A stretch of 6,827 nt of DNA. It comes from Actinomycetota bacterium (GTDB lineage: Bacteria; Actinomycetota; Thermoleophilia; Solirubrobacterales; Solirubrobacteraceae). The position numbers were made by a program, and so were the translations under genes. Below, one piece after another: positions 1 through 6,430 of this stretch (positions within the stretch are counted from its first letter, which is position 1; each line of letters starts with the position of its first letter). The notes below the pieces were generated by a model. That model was not told where the DNA came from. It did no database searches and saw only the letters and a program-made list of their open reading frames with translations. The stretch lies in contig WLNV01000081.1 in NCBI GenBank assembly GCA_009699615.1, positions 1-6,827 of the forward strand, written 5' to 3'.

Positions 1-93
1 CTGGTGGCAGTGATCATCGTTGCGGGCGCGGTCTACCTCTTTATGCGTTGGTGGCGTTCACGCGGCGACTCGGCCGATGCCCCGGCCGGTTGA
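1..93 (+). CDS. C-terminal end of an unidentified membrane protein (5'-truncated by window edge)
   Basis: Frame 1 is open from the first base to a TGA at 91-93 and gives 30 residues. They begin with a hydrophobic stretch (LVAVIIVAGAVYLFM) followed by a basic, Trp-containing patch (RWWRSR) and a short polar tail ending DAPAG. This looks like a final transmembrane helix with a positive cytoplasmic flank. Its last 17 nt overlap the chosen start of uppP in another frame, which suggests the two are cotranscribed and translationally coupled. The visible part is too short to assign a family. A non-coding reading is possible, but the membrane-helix pattern followed by a positive-inside patch makes a real gene end more likely. 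Confidence 0.55.
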   Translation: MVAVIIVAGAVYLFMRWWRSRGDSADAPAG

Positions 94-895
94 GCAGTCG
101 CTGCCGCTGCGCCACGCGCTAGCGCTCGGCCTGCTGCATGGCCCGGCGGAGCTGCTGCCGATCTCATCATCGGGCCACACAACGCTCGTTCCATGGTTGC
201 TTGGCTGGCCCTACCCGGAGCTTGATCCGGCGCTGCGCAAGAGCTTTGAGGTCGCACTCCACGCAGGTACTGCGGTCGGCCTCCTGATTGCGCTGCGTAG
301 CGAGGTCGGCGATGCCGCCGCCGGAATGGACCGGCGGCGGGCGATGCTGATCGCCGGCTCGTTCATCCCGCCGGCGATCGTCGGCTACACGCTTGAAGGG
401 CCGATCGAAAAGCGGCTGGGAACACCGGCCTCGATAGCCGCCGGACTGCTCGCCGGCTCAGCAGTGATGGCACTGGCCGACCACCTTGGCCCACAGCTCC
501 GGGAACGTGAGGACGCAGGTTTCTTGGACGCGCTGCTGCTCGGCGCGGCGCAGGCGTCGGCTCTGATGCCCGGCACTTCGCGCGGCGGGATGACACTTAG
601 TGCGATGCGAGCCCGGGGTTTCACGCGGCCCGCCGCCAGCGCGCTCTCAAGGCACGTGGCGCTGCCGGTGATCCTTGGCGCCAGCGCTCTCAAGGGCGCA
701 CGGCTGGCGCAGCAGGGCCTGCCGCCCGGCGCGGGCTCGCGACTGGCTCTTGGCGCAGTCGCAGCGGCCGCTTCAACGCTGCTCGCCGCGCGGCTCGTTC
801 CGGTCGAAAGGGTCGGGCCGCTGATCCCCTACGCGGCCTATCGCAGCACGCTGGCAGCGATCACTCTGCGCCGCCTGCGAAGATCGCGAATATGA
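77..895 (+). CDS. uppP: Undecaprenyl-diphosphatase (UppP/BacA family)
   Basis: Integral membrane phosphatase that converts undecaprenyl pyrophosphate to the monophosphate, recycling the lipid carrier for peptidoglycan precursors; overexpression can give bacitracin resistance. From ATG 77 the product is 272 aa, the usual family length. Motif 1 is AELLPISSSGH (residues 24-34), holding the equivalents of E. coli E21 (E25), S27 (S31) and H30 (H34). Motif 2 is PGTSRGGMT (165-173), with S168, R169 and T173 matching E. coli S173, R174 and T178. Several Ala/Leu/Gly-rich membrane helices surround them. The frame is also open back to a TTG at 20, but those 19 residues are not family-like, so ATG 77 is preferred; no clear Shine-Dalgarno precedes it, consistent with coupling to the overlapping upstream gene. 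Two oddities: the position of E. coli E17 is His21, and the usual SRS is SRG. The gene overlaps purM by ATGA. Confidence 0.93.
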   Translation: MPRPVEQSLPLRHALALGLLHGPAELLPISSSGHTTLVPWLLGWPYPELDPALRKSFEVALHAGTAVGLLIALRSEVGDAAAGMDRRRAMLIAGSFIPPAIVGYTLEGPIEKRLGTPASIAAGLLAGSAVMALADHLGPQLREREDAGFLDALLLGAAQASALMPGTSRGGMTLSAMRARGFTRPAASALSRHVALPVILGASALKGARLAQQGLPPGAGSRLALGAVAAAASTLLAARLVPVERVGPLIPYAAYRSTLAAITLRRLRRSRI

Positions 896-1950
896 GTGAC
901 GCCTACGCCGCTGCCGGCGTGGATACAGACCAATCGGACCTAGCGGTGGACGCGCTGGTCGACGTGCTGCGCACGATCGATCTCGGCCGTCCGTCGCGCT
1001 CGATCGTCCGCTCCGGCCATTACGCCAGTGTGCTCAAGGTCAGCGACGAACTCGGTCTCGCGATGTCAACCGACGGAGTCGGCTCAAAGCTGGTGCTCGC
1101 GGAACAGGCCGATCGTCTGGAGACCGTGGGGATCGACTGCATCGCGATGAACGTCAACGACATCATCTGCGTCGGCGCCGAGCCGATCGCGATGCTCGAC
1201 TATCTCGCCGTGGAGCAGGCCGACCCGACCGCACTGGCGCGGATCGGTGAAGGGCTAAAGCTGGGAGCCGAGCAGGCAGGGATTGAAATTCCCGGCGGTG
1301 AAGTGGCGGTCCTGCCGGAGCTGATTCGCGGCCACCCGTCGCCGCACGGCTTTGACCTCTGCGGAACGGCGATCGGCACTGTCGTTCCCGACCAGCTGAT
1401 CCTTGGCGACGCGATCAACCCCGGCGACGCGCTGATCGGCCTCCCGTCGAGCGGCGCCCATTCGAACGGCTACACGCTTGCCCGCCGCGTCCTGGTCGAG
1501 GACGGCCCCGGGCTGGACGCGACGCCTGAGCAGCTCGGCGGAGAGACAATCGCCGACGCCTTGCTGGCTCCGACCGTGATCTACGTCAAGGCGGTGCTAG
1601 ACCTGATCGCCAATGGCCCAGAGGTTCGGGGCCTCGCCCACATCACCGGCGGCGGACTCACAAACCTGCGCCGCCTCGCCCCTGGCCGCGTCGGCTACTC
1701 GATCGAGAACCCGCTGCCGGTGCCACCGATTCTGCAGCTGATCGGGGAGCTCGGGGCAGTTCCGGAGGCTGAGATGTGGGAGGTCTTCAACATGGGCTGC
1801 GGCCTTGTTGCCGTCGTCGCAGACGCGGATGCCGATGCGGCAGTGGAGATTCTTGCCGCTCACCACCCGGGTGCAGCGCGGATCGGCATCGTGACCGACC
1901 GCGCCGATCAGACGCTCGGGCCTGGCGGAATCGTGGTGGGCGGGAACTGA
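892..1950 (+). CDS. purM: Phosphoribosylformylglycinamidine cyclo-ligase (AIR synthetase)
   Basis: Cytoplasmic purine-pathway enzyme that closes formylglycinamidine ribonucleotide to 5-aminoimidazole ribonucleotide using ATP. The 352-aa product has the family landmarks in order: an N-terminal YAAAGVDTDQSDLAV segment (5-19), STDGVGSK (59-66), a NVNDIICVGAEPIAMLDY core, GGE in the middle, GLPSSGAHSNGYTLAR, HITGGGL (250-256) and a C-terminal MWEVFNMGCGLVAVV block. The N-terminal region reads SGHYASVLKVSDELGLAMSTDGVGSK, without the GGFG(A/G)LF-type motif of E. coli-like PurM, and GGEVAVLPELI replaces the usual GGETAEMPG. It therefore looks closer to archaeal-style PurM, although the fold and length are normal. 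The ATG lies inside the uppP stop overlap (ATGA 892-895), so translation is probably coupled to uppP. The link with a cell-wall gene is unlikely to be functional. Identity is secure. Confidence 0.95.
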   Translation: MSDAYAAAGVDTDQSDLAVDALVDVLRTIDLGRPSRSIVRSGHYASVLKVSDELGLAMSTDGVGSKLVLAEQADRLETVGIDCIAMNVNDIICVGAEPIAMLDYLAVEQADPTALARIGEGLKLGAEQAGIEIPGGEVAVLPELIRGHPSPHGFDLCGTAIGTVVPDQLILGDAINPGDALIGLPSSGAHSNGYTLARRVLVEDGPGLDATPEQLGGETIADALLAPTVIYVKAVLDLIANGPEVRGLAHITGGGLTNLRRLAPGRVGYSIENPLPVPPILQLIGELGAVPEAEMWEVFNMGCGLVAVVADADADAAVEILAAHHPGAARIGIVTDRADQTLGPGGIVVGGN

Positions 1951-2008
1951 ACGCCACCGGATGATCCGCTTCTCAGCCAACAGAGTCCCCTTCACGACGC
2001 AGCCCGCC

Positions 2009-2012
2009 GAGG
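2009..2012 (+). promoter_or_regulatory. Probable short Shine-Dalgarno for the discoidin kinase
   Basis: GAGG ends 4 nt before the GTG at 2017. The spacing is short, but it is the only purine-rich element near this start. No alternative ATG, GTG or TTG exists in this frame between the purM stop and 2017, and the kinase fold begins only about 10 residues in, so the GTG start is well supported even though the site is weak. Confidence 0.4.
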
Positions 2013-2016
2013 CGCT

Positions 2017-3510
2017 GTGAGCTCACCGGTCGGCACGATCCTCGGCGGCCGCTACGAGATCGACGAAGTAATCGGTCGCGGCGGTATGTCGACCGTCTAC
2101 CGCGCCCACGACCTGACGCTTGAGCGTTGGGTCGCCGTCAAGATCATGCACCGCGAAGTTGCCCGTGAGAGCGAGCAGCTGGAGCGCTTCCGGCGTGAAG
2201 CGAAGTCGATCGCCAAGCTCTCGTCGCCCTATGTCGTAGGCGTAATTGACGCCGACGAACAGGACCAAACGCCCTACATCGTGCTCGAGTACGTCGCCGG
2301 GCAGACTCTGAAGCAACGAATCCGCGACTTCAAGCGGCTCGACATTCCCGAGGCCGTCGCCTTCGCGATCGAAATTGCCCGCGGCCTCCAAGCCGCTCAC
2401 GAGCGCCAGATCGTCCACCGCGACGTCAAGCCACAGAACGTCCTGCTTGACGAGCACGGCGCGGCGCGCGTAACAGACTTCGGAATTGCTCGGCAGCTCA
2501 ACGACGAGTCGTTGACAGCCGACGGTCGCGTACTGGGAACAACCGACTACGTCAGCCCCGAGCAGGCATTGGGCCACGACGTGACGCCGCAGTCCGACCT
2601 CTACTCGCTCGGCGTCGTGCTGTTTGAAATGTTGACCGGCGACGTGCCCTTCCACGGAGAGAATCAGGTCGCCGTGGCGATGTGCCACGTTCGCGACGAG
2701 TTGCCCGACGTACAGCAGCTGCGACCAGAGATCTCAACGGTTCTTGCGACCGTCGTCGACACCGCGACGGCGAAGGAGCTTGACGTTCGCTACCGCGATG
2801 CCGGCGAGATGATCGCCGACCTCGAAGAGGCGCTGGCAGTCGAGACTTCGCGATCGGGCCACATCACCGGCGAGGCCACTGCGGTCTTTGAGTCGCTCCC
2901 GCGCGAAACGCGCCAGCGCGTCGCGGTCAAGATGTCGCACCCCTGGCGCTGGCTGGCGCTGATCGCGCTGGGCGCTGTCGTCGTAGTCGGTGGATTTGCT
3001 TTTGTCGCCCGCAACGCTCAGCGGGGCACCGGGACCGAAAACGCGCTCTCCGGCGACGGGCTGACGGCGGTTTCGCTCAGCTCCGGCTCGGCTCAGGCCT
3101 ACGACCCGGCCGGCGACAACGCCGAGCATGATGATCAGGCGGCTTTCGCCGTCGACCGCAGCCCTCCAACTACCTGGTCAACTGAGGACTACCTGAACGG
3201 CAACCTCGCCAAGCCGGGCGTTGGGATCGCGATCGACGCCCGCCCGGCTCTGACAGCGAGAGCGATCGACATCGTCAGCCCGACACCAGGCTGGTCGGGC
3301 CGGATTCTCGCCGCCAACGGCACGCAGCCACCAGCAACGATCGACGATCCGGCGTGGATAGAGGTCGGAACGGTGCCTAACGCCACAACTCGCACACGAG
3401 CGCAGCTGAACACCAACGGAACATCGTTTCGCTGGTATCTGATCTGGATCGAGCGCTTCGCGACCGGCCAGAGCACGGTTGAGATCAGCGAAGTCTTCCT
3501 CTACCGCTAG
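2017..3510 (+). CDS. Transmembrane Ser/Thr protein kinase with discoidin-like extracellular domain
   Basis: Hanks-type receptor kinase of 497 aa, GTG start. The cytoplasmic kinase domain (about 13-275) looks fully active: glycine loop GRGGMSTV (20-27), ATP lysine K42, alpha-C glutamate E61, catalytic loop HRDVKPQN (134-141, D136), DFG (154-156), GT-DYVSPEQ P+1 region and SDLYSLG. A juxtamembrane linker (about 276-308) contains GEATAVFE (285-292). One membrane helix follows (312-331), with Arg/Trp before it. The outside part (332-497) begins Ser/Thr/Gly-rich and continues into a beta-rich domain with DPAGDN (363-368), AVDRSPPTTWST (378-389), KPGVGIAID and a final EISEVFLYR. This pattern resembles the discoidin-like beta-sandwich at the C-terminus of actinobacterial MviN, a putative carbohydrate-binding fold. 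There are no PASTA repeats. In the activation loop, T167 matches PknB T171 but D169 sits where T173 would be. It lies 66 bp after purM on the same strand and meets ddl tail to tail. Confidence 0.93.
   Translation: MSSPVGTILGGRYEIDEVIGRGGMSTVYRAHDLTLERWVAVKIMHREVARESEQLERFRREAKSIAKLSSPYVVGVIDADEQDQTPYIVLEYVAGQTLKQRIRDFKRLDIPEAVAFAIEIARGLQAAHERQIVHRDVKPQNVLLDEHGAARVTDFGIARQLNDESLTADGRVLGTTDYVSPEQALGHDVTPQSDLYSLGVVLFEMLTGDVPFHGENQVAVAMCHVRDELPDVQQLRPEISTVLATVVDTATAKELDVRYRDAGEMIADLEEALAVETSRSGHITGEATAVFESLPRETRQRVAVKMSHPWRWLALIALGAVVVVGGFAFVARNAQRGTGTENALSGDGLTAVSLSSGSAQAYDPAGDNAEHDDQAAFAVDRSPPTTWSTEDYLNGNLAKPGVGIAIDARPALTARAIDIVSPTPGWSGRILAANGTQPPATIDDPAWIEVGTVPNATTRTRAQLNTNGTSFRWYLIWIERFATGQSTVEISEVFLYR
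3079..3510 (+). other. Discoidin/F5-8C-like ectodomain of the kinase at 2017
   Basis: Encodes residues about 355-497, predicted to lie outside the membrane. Visible marks are an acidic, possibly metal-binding loop (DPAGDNAEHDD, 363-373), an [AV]xDxxxxTxW signature (378-387), a KPGVGIAIDA strand typical of jelly-roll domains, a W-rich central part, and a closing WYLIWIERF...VEISEVFLY strand pair. These match the general outline of F5/8 type C-like domains. The assignment rests on recalled family patterns and is an inference; a generic beta-sandwich of unknown ligand is the alternative. Confidence 0.6.
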
Positions 3511-3519
3511 AAGCGGTAG
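3501..3519. terminator. Candidate bidirectional terminator hairpin across two convergent stop codons
   Basis: CTACCGCT (3501-3508) and AGCGGTAG (3512-3519) are perfect reverse complements separated by AGA, giving an 8-bp stem with a 3-nt loop. The stem contains the final Tyr-Arg codons of the kinase and the end of ddl, and the two TAG stops overlap in CTAG (3507-3510). There is no U-tract on either side, so it is not a classic intrinsic terminator. It could still block or stabilise both convergent transcripts, as GC-rich actinobacterial hairpins often lack U-runs. Confidence 0.45.
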
Positions 3520-4508
3520 CCGCGCTGGTCGCGATAGCGAGCGACGGCGATCTCCAAGAGCCGGTCGCAGAGCTGGGGGTACTCGATTCCGCTCTCCTGC
3601 CAGAGGCGCGCGTAGACGCTGGTCGTTGTGAAGCCGGGCATCGTGTTCAGCTCGTTGAGCAGAACCTCTTCGCCGTCGACGAAGAAGTCGGCTCGCGCGA
3701 GGCCGCTGCAATCGGCTTCGCTAAAGGCCCTCAGCGCCAGCTCGCGAACCCGCGCGGCGGCCGTTTCAGAGATCCGCGCCGGAACGACGAGTTCCATCCC
3801 GCCCGGCGTGTACTTGGCTTCGTAGTCGTACCAGCCGCCGGGTGAGGCGCTGCGCAGCACGACGATCTCGCCAGCGACGCTGACCTCGGCCTGCTCGGCG
3901 CTCCCGAGCACCGAGCATTCGACCTCAATCCCGCCGCTCGCTGCTTCCACGATTACGCGTGGGTCGTAGATGAAGGCCTGCTCCAATGCCGCAGCCAGCT
4001 CGTCGGCCGCAGCGACGCGGACGATCCCAACCGAAGACCCGAGCCGCGCCGGCTTGACGAACAGGGGTAGACCAAGCGCCGCGATCTGCGAGTCGATCGA
4101 TTCGCGGTCGGCCTCGTAGCTTGCGCGCGTCAGCGCGACGAACGGAACTTGCGCGATTCCCAGATGGTCGAGCAGCTGCTTGAGCGCGAGCTTGTCGATG
4201 CAGACGGCAGAGGCACGCACGCCGCTGCCGACGTAGGCGATGTCAAGCATCTCGAGCAGGCCCTGAGCGGTGCCGTCCTCGCCAAACGGGCCGTGCAGGA
4301 CCGGGAAGGCGACATCGGCGCCGAGCAGCCCGCGGCCGGGATGAAGCTCCAACTCGTTGCCTTCGTGAAACCAGCGCCCCTCGGCGTCGATTTCGATCGC
4401 CCTGACTTCGTGACCGGCGCGCTCAACGCCATCGGCGACTGCCGCGCCACTGACCAGCGATACCTCGCGCTCCGACGACCGGCCACCTGAAATGACGGCG
4501 ACAATCAT
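3507..4508 (-). CDS. ddl: D-alanine--D-alanine ligase
   Basis: ATP-grasp enzyme that joins two D-alanines for the UDP-MurNAc-pentapeptide stem in the cytoplasm. The 333-aa product is of normal length. Landmarks: GGRSSEREVSL (8-18, E15 for the first D-Ala), HGPFGEDGTAQGLLE (72-86), DK (105-106), FVKPARLGSSVGI (150-162; K152 for ATP and S158 matching E. coli S150), YDYEAKY (227-233), ARADFF (271-276; R272, D274) and LLNELNTMPGFT (E286 and N288 for magnesium). Tyr233 aligns with E. coli Y216, which indicates D-Ala-D-Ala rather than VanA-type D-Ala-D-Lac specificity. The ATG overlaps the pknB stop as ATGA (4505-4508), so it is probably translationally coupled to the kinase. The location directly behind a PASTA kinase makes it a reasonable phosphorylation substrate candidate, an inference only. 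The stop overlaps the convergent kinase stop. Confidence 0.96.
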   Translation of the reverse strand: MIVAVISGGRSSEREVSLVSGAAVADGVERAGHEVRAIEIDAEGRWFHEGNELELHPGRGLLGADVAFPVLHGPFGEDGTAQGLLEMLDIAYVGSGVRASAVCIDKLALKQLLDHLGIAQVPFVALTRASYEADRESIDSQIAALGLPLFVKPARLGSSVGIVRVAAADELAAALEQAFIYDPRVIVEAASGGIEVECSVLGSAEQAEVSVAGEIVVLRSASPGGWYDYEAKYTPGGMELVVPARISETAAARVRELALRAFSEADCSGLARADFFVDGEEVLLNELNTMPGFTTTSVYARLWQESGIEYPQLCDRLLEIAVARYRDQRGYRF

Positions 4509-6430
4509 CGCCCGATCCCTCCCCGTCTTGCTCGCGCGCCCGCTGCCGGTGGCGGTGTGTAGCGGCCTACGCCGATCGTCACGGTCGAACCGCTTGGTGC
4601 CGAGCCACTGGAAGGATCTTGGGAGACGACGGTTCCGTCTTCACTCTCGTTGGCGACATCAACGCGTTCGATGCTGACCTTGAAACCGGCGGCCTGGATC
4701 TCAGCGATTGAAGAAGCCTCATCTTCACCAACCGTATTGGGCACCTTGGTCGTTGCCGGCGCCTTCGCGACGACGAGAGCGACCGTCGAGCCTTTGTCGG
4801 CCTTGGTTCCTGCGCCAGGGTCCTGACGCAGAACGGTGCCGACGGCGGAGGTTGATTCCTCACTGGTGACGCTGACGCCGAAGCCAGCGCCGCGCAACGT
4901 GGCGCGGGCGTCATCGATGTTTTGCCCGACAACAGCCGGTACCTCAACGGTCGCCTTACCGCTTGAGACGACGAGAGTGACGGTCGAACCCTGATCGACC
5001 GGAGTGCCCTCAGGCGGAAGAGTTTCGATCGCGTCGCCGCTCGGCACATTGTCCGATGACTGCTTGCGTATTCGCACCGTGAAGCCCGCGTTCTGAAGTT
5101 TTCGCTGCGCTTGGGAGGCGGAAAGCCCGGCAACCGATGGCACCGCGAGTGAGGCTGGGCCGTCGGAGACGGTCAGCGTGACGGTCGAGCCCTTGTCAGC
5201 CTGCTCGCCGCCGGGAGGATCCTGACCGATCACCTGGCCCTTCGCTGAGGTCGATTTCTTGACGACGCTGTCGGTCTTGAATCCGGCGCGGATCAAGACG
5301 GCCTGCGCCGTTGCCTCGTCGCTGCCGACAACACGCGGGACGGTCGCCGTGTCAGGCTTCAGTACAAGCAGAAGCAGAATCAGCAGCCCTACGGCGACAA
5401 CCGCACCTCCGGCAAACAGCCACCAGCGGCGGCTCGGGCCCTCGTCGTCACCGTTGCCGTTGCCGTTGCCGTTGCCGCTCGCCGCATAGCCAGCCGCCGC
5501 AGCGCCACCAACGGCTCCAACCGCCAGCGCGCTGCCACTCATCCCAATTACTGTCGACTCGCCAACCCCCGAGGCAGCCGCAGGGGCAGCGGCAGGCATC
5601 ACGCCAGCGCGGGCCTGTTCAAGCGCGTCGATGAATTCGTCGGCCGTCGCGAAGCGCTGTGTCAGATCCTTCGCCAGCGAGCGCATGATTACGGCATCAA
5701 GCTCGGCGCTGATTGCAGGGTTGATCACACGGGGAGGAGTTGGCGTTTCGCTGACGTGCTTGAGCGCGATTGTGACGGCGCTCTCGCCGTCGAACGGCAC
5801 CTGACCGGTCACCATCTCGTAGAGAATTACGCCGATCGAGTAGAGATCCGACTGTTCGCTGACCGCATGGCCCTGCGCCTGCTCGGGTGAGAGGTACTGC
5901 GCGGTGCCCATTATCGAGCCGGTCTGCGTCATGTCGGAGGCGCCGGCCCGGGCAATGCCAAAGTCGGTGACGGTCGCCAGCCCGTCGTCGTCGACGATCA
6001 CGTTGTGCGGCTTGAAGTCTCGGTGGATCACGTTGCGGCGATGAGCGAAACGGGCAGCGCGCAGAATCTGCGTCGTCATGTCAATCGCCCAGTCAGAGTC
6101 AAGCGCGCCGTACTCGTTGATGATCGCTTTGAGCGTCCGGCCCTGGAGATATTCCATCGCGATGTAGTACGTGCCGTCCCATTCGCCGCGGTCGTAGACC
6201 GATACGACGTGCTGGTGCTGAAGCCCTGCTGCTGCCGAGGCCTCGCGCCGGAAGCGTTCAACAAATTCGGCATCCTGCGCGAAGCGGCGGTAGAGAAGCT
6301 TGATTGCCACTTCACGGTCGAGCTGAAGGTCGGTGGCGCAGTAGACGTCAGCCATTCCGCCTGAGCCGAGCAGGTACTCGACGCGATAGCGCTCGTCAAT
6401 AACCGTCCCCGGATCAACGCCCGTGCTCAT
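4505..6430 (-). CDS. pknB: PASTA-domain Ser/Thr protein kinase (PknB type)
   Basis: Membrane receptor kinase of 641 aa that in actinobacteria couples muropeptide or lipid II sensing to control of cell-wall growth and division. Cytoplasmic kinase domain about 15-275: GSGGMADV (22-29), K44, E63, HRDFKPHN (136-143, D138), DFG (156-158), activation loop DMTQTGSIMGTAQYLSPEQ with T168 and T170 matching the phosphorylated T171/T173 of mycobacterial PknB. HRDF instead of the more usual HRDV/I is a small deviation. The linker (276-335) is Ala/Gly-rich, holds GESTVIG (290-296) and a (Gly-Asn)4 stretch (319-326). The single TM helix is 337-357, followed by four PASTA domains (about 361-425, 426-492, 493-558, 559-622) and a short Pro/Arg-rich tail. 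The start ATG overlaps the PBP stop (ATGA 6427-6430) and the stop overlaps the ddl start, placing it in the middle of a pbpA-pknB-ddl operon. Confidence 0.97.
   Translation of the reverse strand: MSTGVDPGTVIDERYRVEYLLGSGGMADVYCATDLQLDREVAIKLLYRRFAQDAEFVERFRREASAAAGLQHQHVVSVYDRGEWDGTYYIAMEYLQGRTLKAIINEYGALDSDWAIDMTTQILRAARFAHRRNVIHRDFKPHNVIVDDDGLATVTDFGIARAGASDMTQTGSIMGTAQYLSPEQAQGHAVSEQSDLYSIGVILYEMVTGQVPFDGESAVTIALKHVSETPTPPRVINPAISAELDAVIMRSLAKDLTQRFATADEFIDALEQARAGVMPAAAPAAASGVGESTVIGMSGSALAVGAVGGAAAAGYAASGNGNGNGNGDDEGPSRRWWLFAGGAVVAVGLLILLLLVLKPDTATVPRVVGSDEATAQAVLIRAGFKTDSVVKKSTSAKGQVIGQDPPGGEQADKGSTVTLTVSDGPASLAVPSVAGLSASQAQRKLQNAGFTVRIRKQSSDNVPSGDAIETLPPEGTPVDQGSTVTLVVSSGKATVEVPAVVGQNIDDARATLRGAGFGVSVTSEESTSAVGTVLRQDPGAGTKADKGSTVALVVAKAPATTKVPNTVGEDEASSIAEIQAAGFKVSIERVDVANESEDGTVVSQDPSSGSAPSGSTVTIGVGRYTPPPAAGARARRGGIGR
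4565..5350 (-). repeat. Four tandem PASTA domains of PknB
   Basis: Four units of about 65 residues, each opening with VPxxxG, continuing through an AGF turn at about unit position 23-25 and closing with a GSTVTL-like strand. They are divergent as protein units but share short DNA segments such as GACGGTCGA(G/A)CC. Being outside the membrane they are expected to bind peptidoglycan fragments or lipid II. Boundaries are estimated from the repeat pattern. Confidence 0.9.
5452..5475. repeat. Hexanucleotide tandem repeat (CGTTGC x4) in the pknB linker
   Basis: Four perfect copies of CGTTGC, with partial copies at both ends, encode the alternating Gly-Asn run just before the membrane segment of PknB. 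The unit is a multiple of three, so copy-number changes would lengthen or shorten the flexible linker without breaking the frame. Confidence 0.85.

Noticed and set aside
20..76. N-terminal extension of uppP from a TTG start
   Set aside because: The 19 added residues are Arg/Ser-rich and unlike UppP N-termini; the ATG at 77 gives the usual family length.
1942..1947. GGGAAC resembling an ECF-sigma -35 element upstream of the kinase
   Set aside because: It lies within the last codons of purM and no matching -10 (CGTC/CGTT-like) is found at 15-17 nt; chance match likely.
1958..1968. CGGATGATCCG odd palindrome in the purM-kinase gap
   Set aside because: Only 5-bp arms around a single base; too short to call an operator without a second copy or a known regulator.
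2023..2688. A 221-codon open frame on the minus strand inside the discoidin kinase
   Set aside because: It lies wholly antisense to a clear kinase domain, its product has no recognisable motif, and long antisense frames are expected in GC-rich codon-biased DNA.
3178..3711. A 177-codon minus-strand frame spanning the kinase end and the ddl end
   Set aside because: Arg/Ala-rich translation without family features, overlapping two well-supported genes; a shadow frame.
4130..4504. A 124-codon alternative frame within ddl
   Set aside because: Same-strand out-of-frame shadow of a strongly supported Ddl; Ser/Arg-rich composition typical of frame-shifted GC-rich codons.
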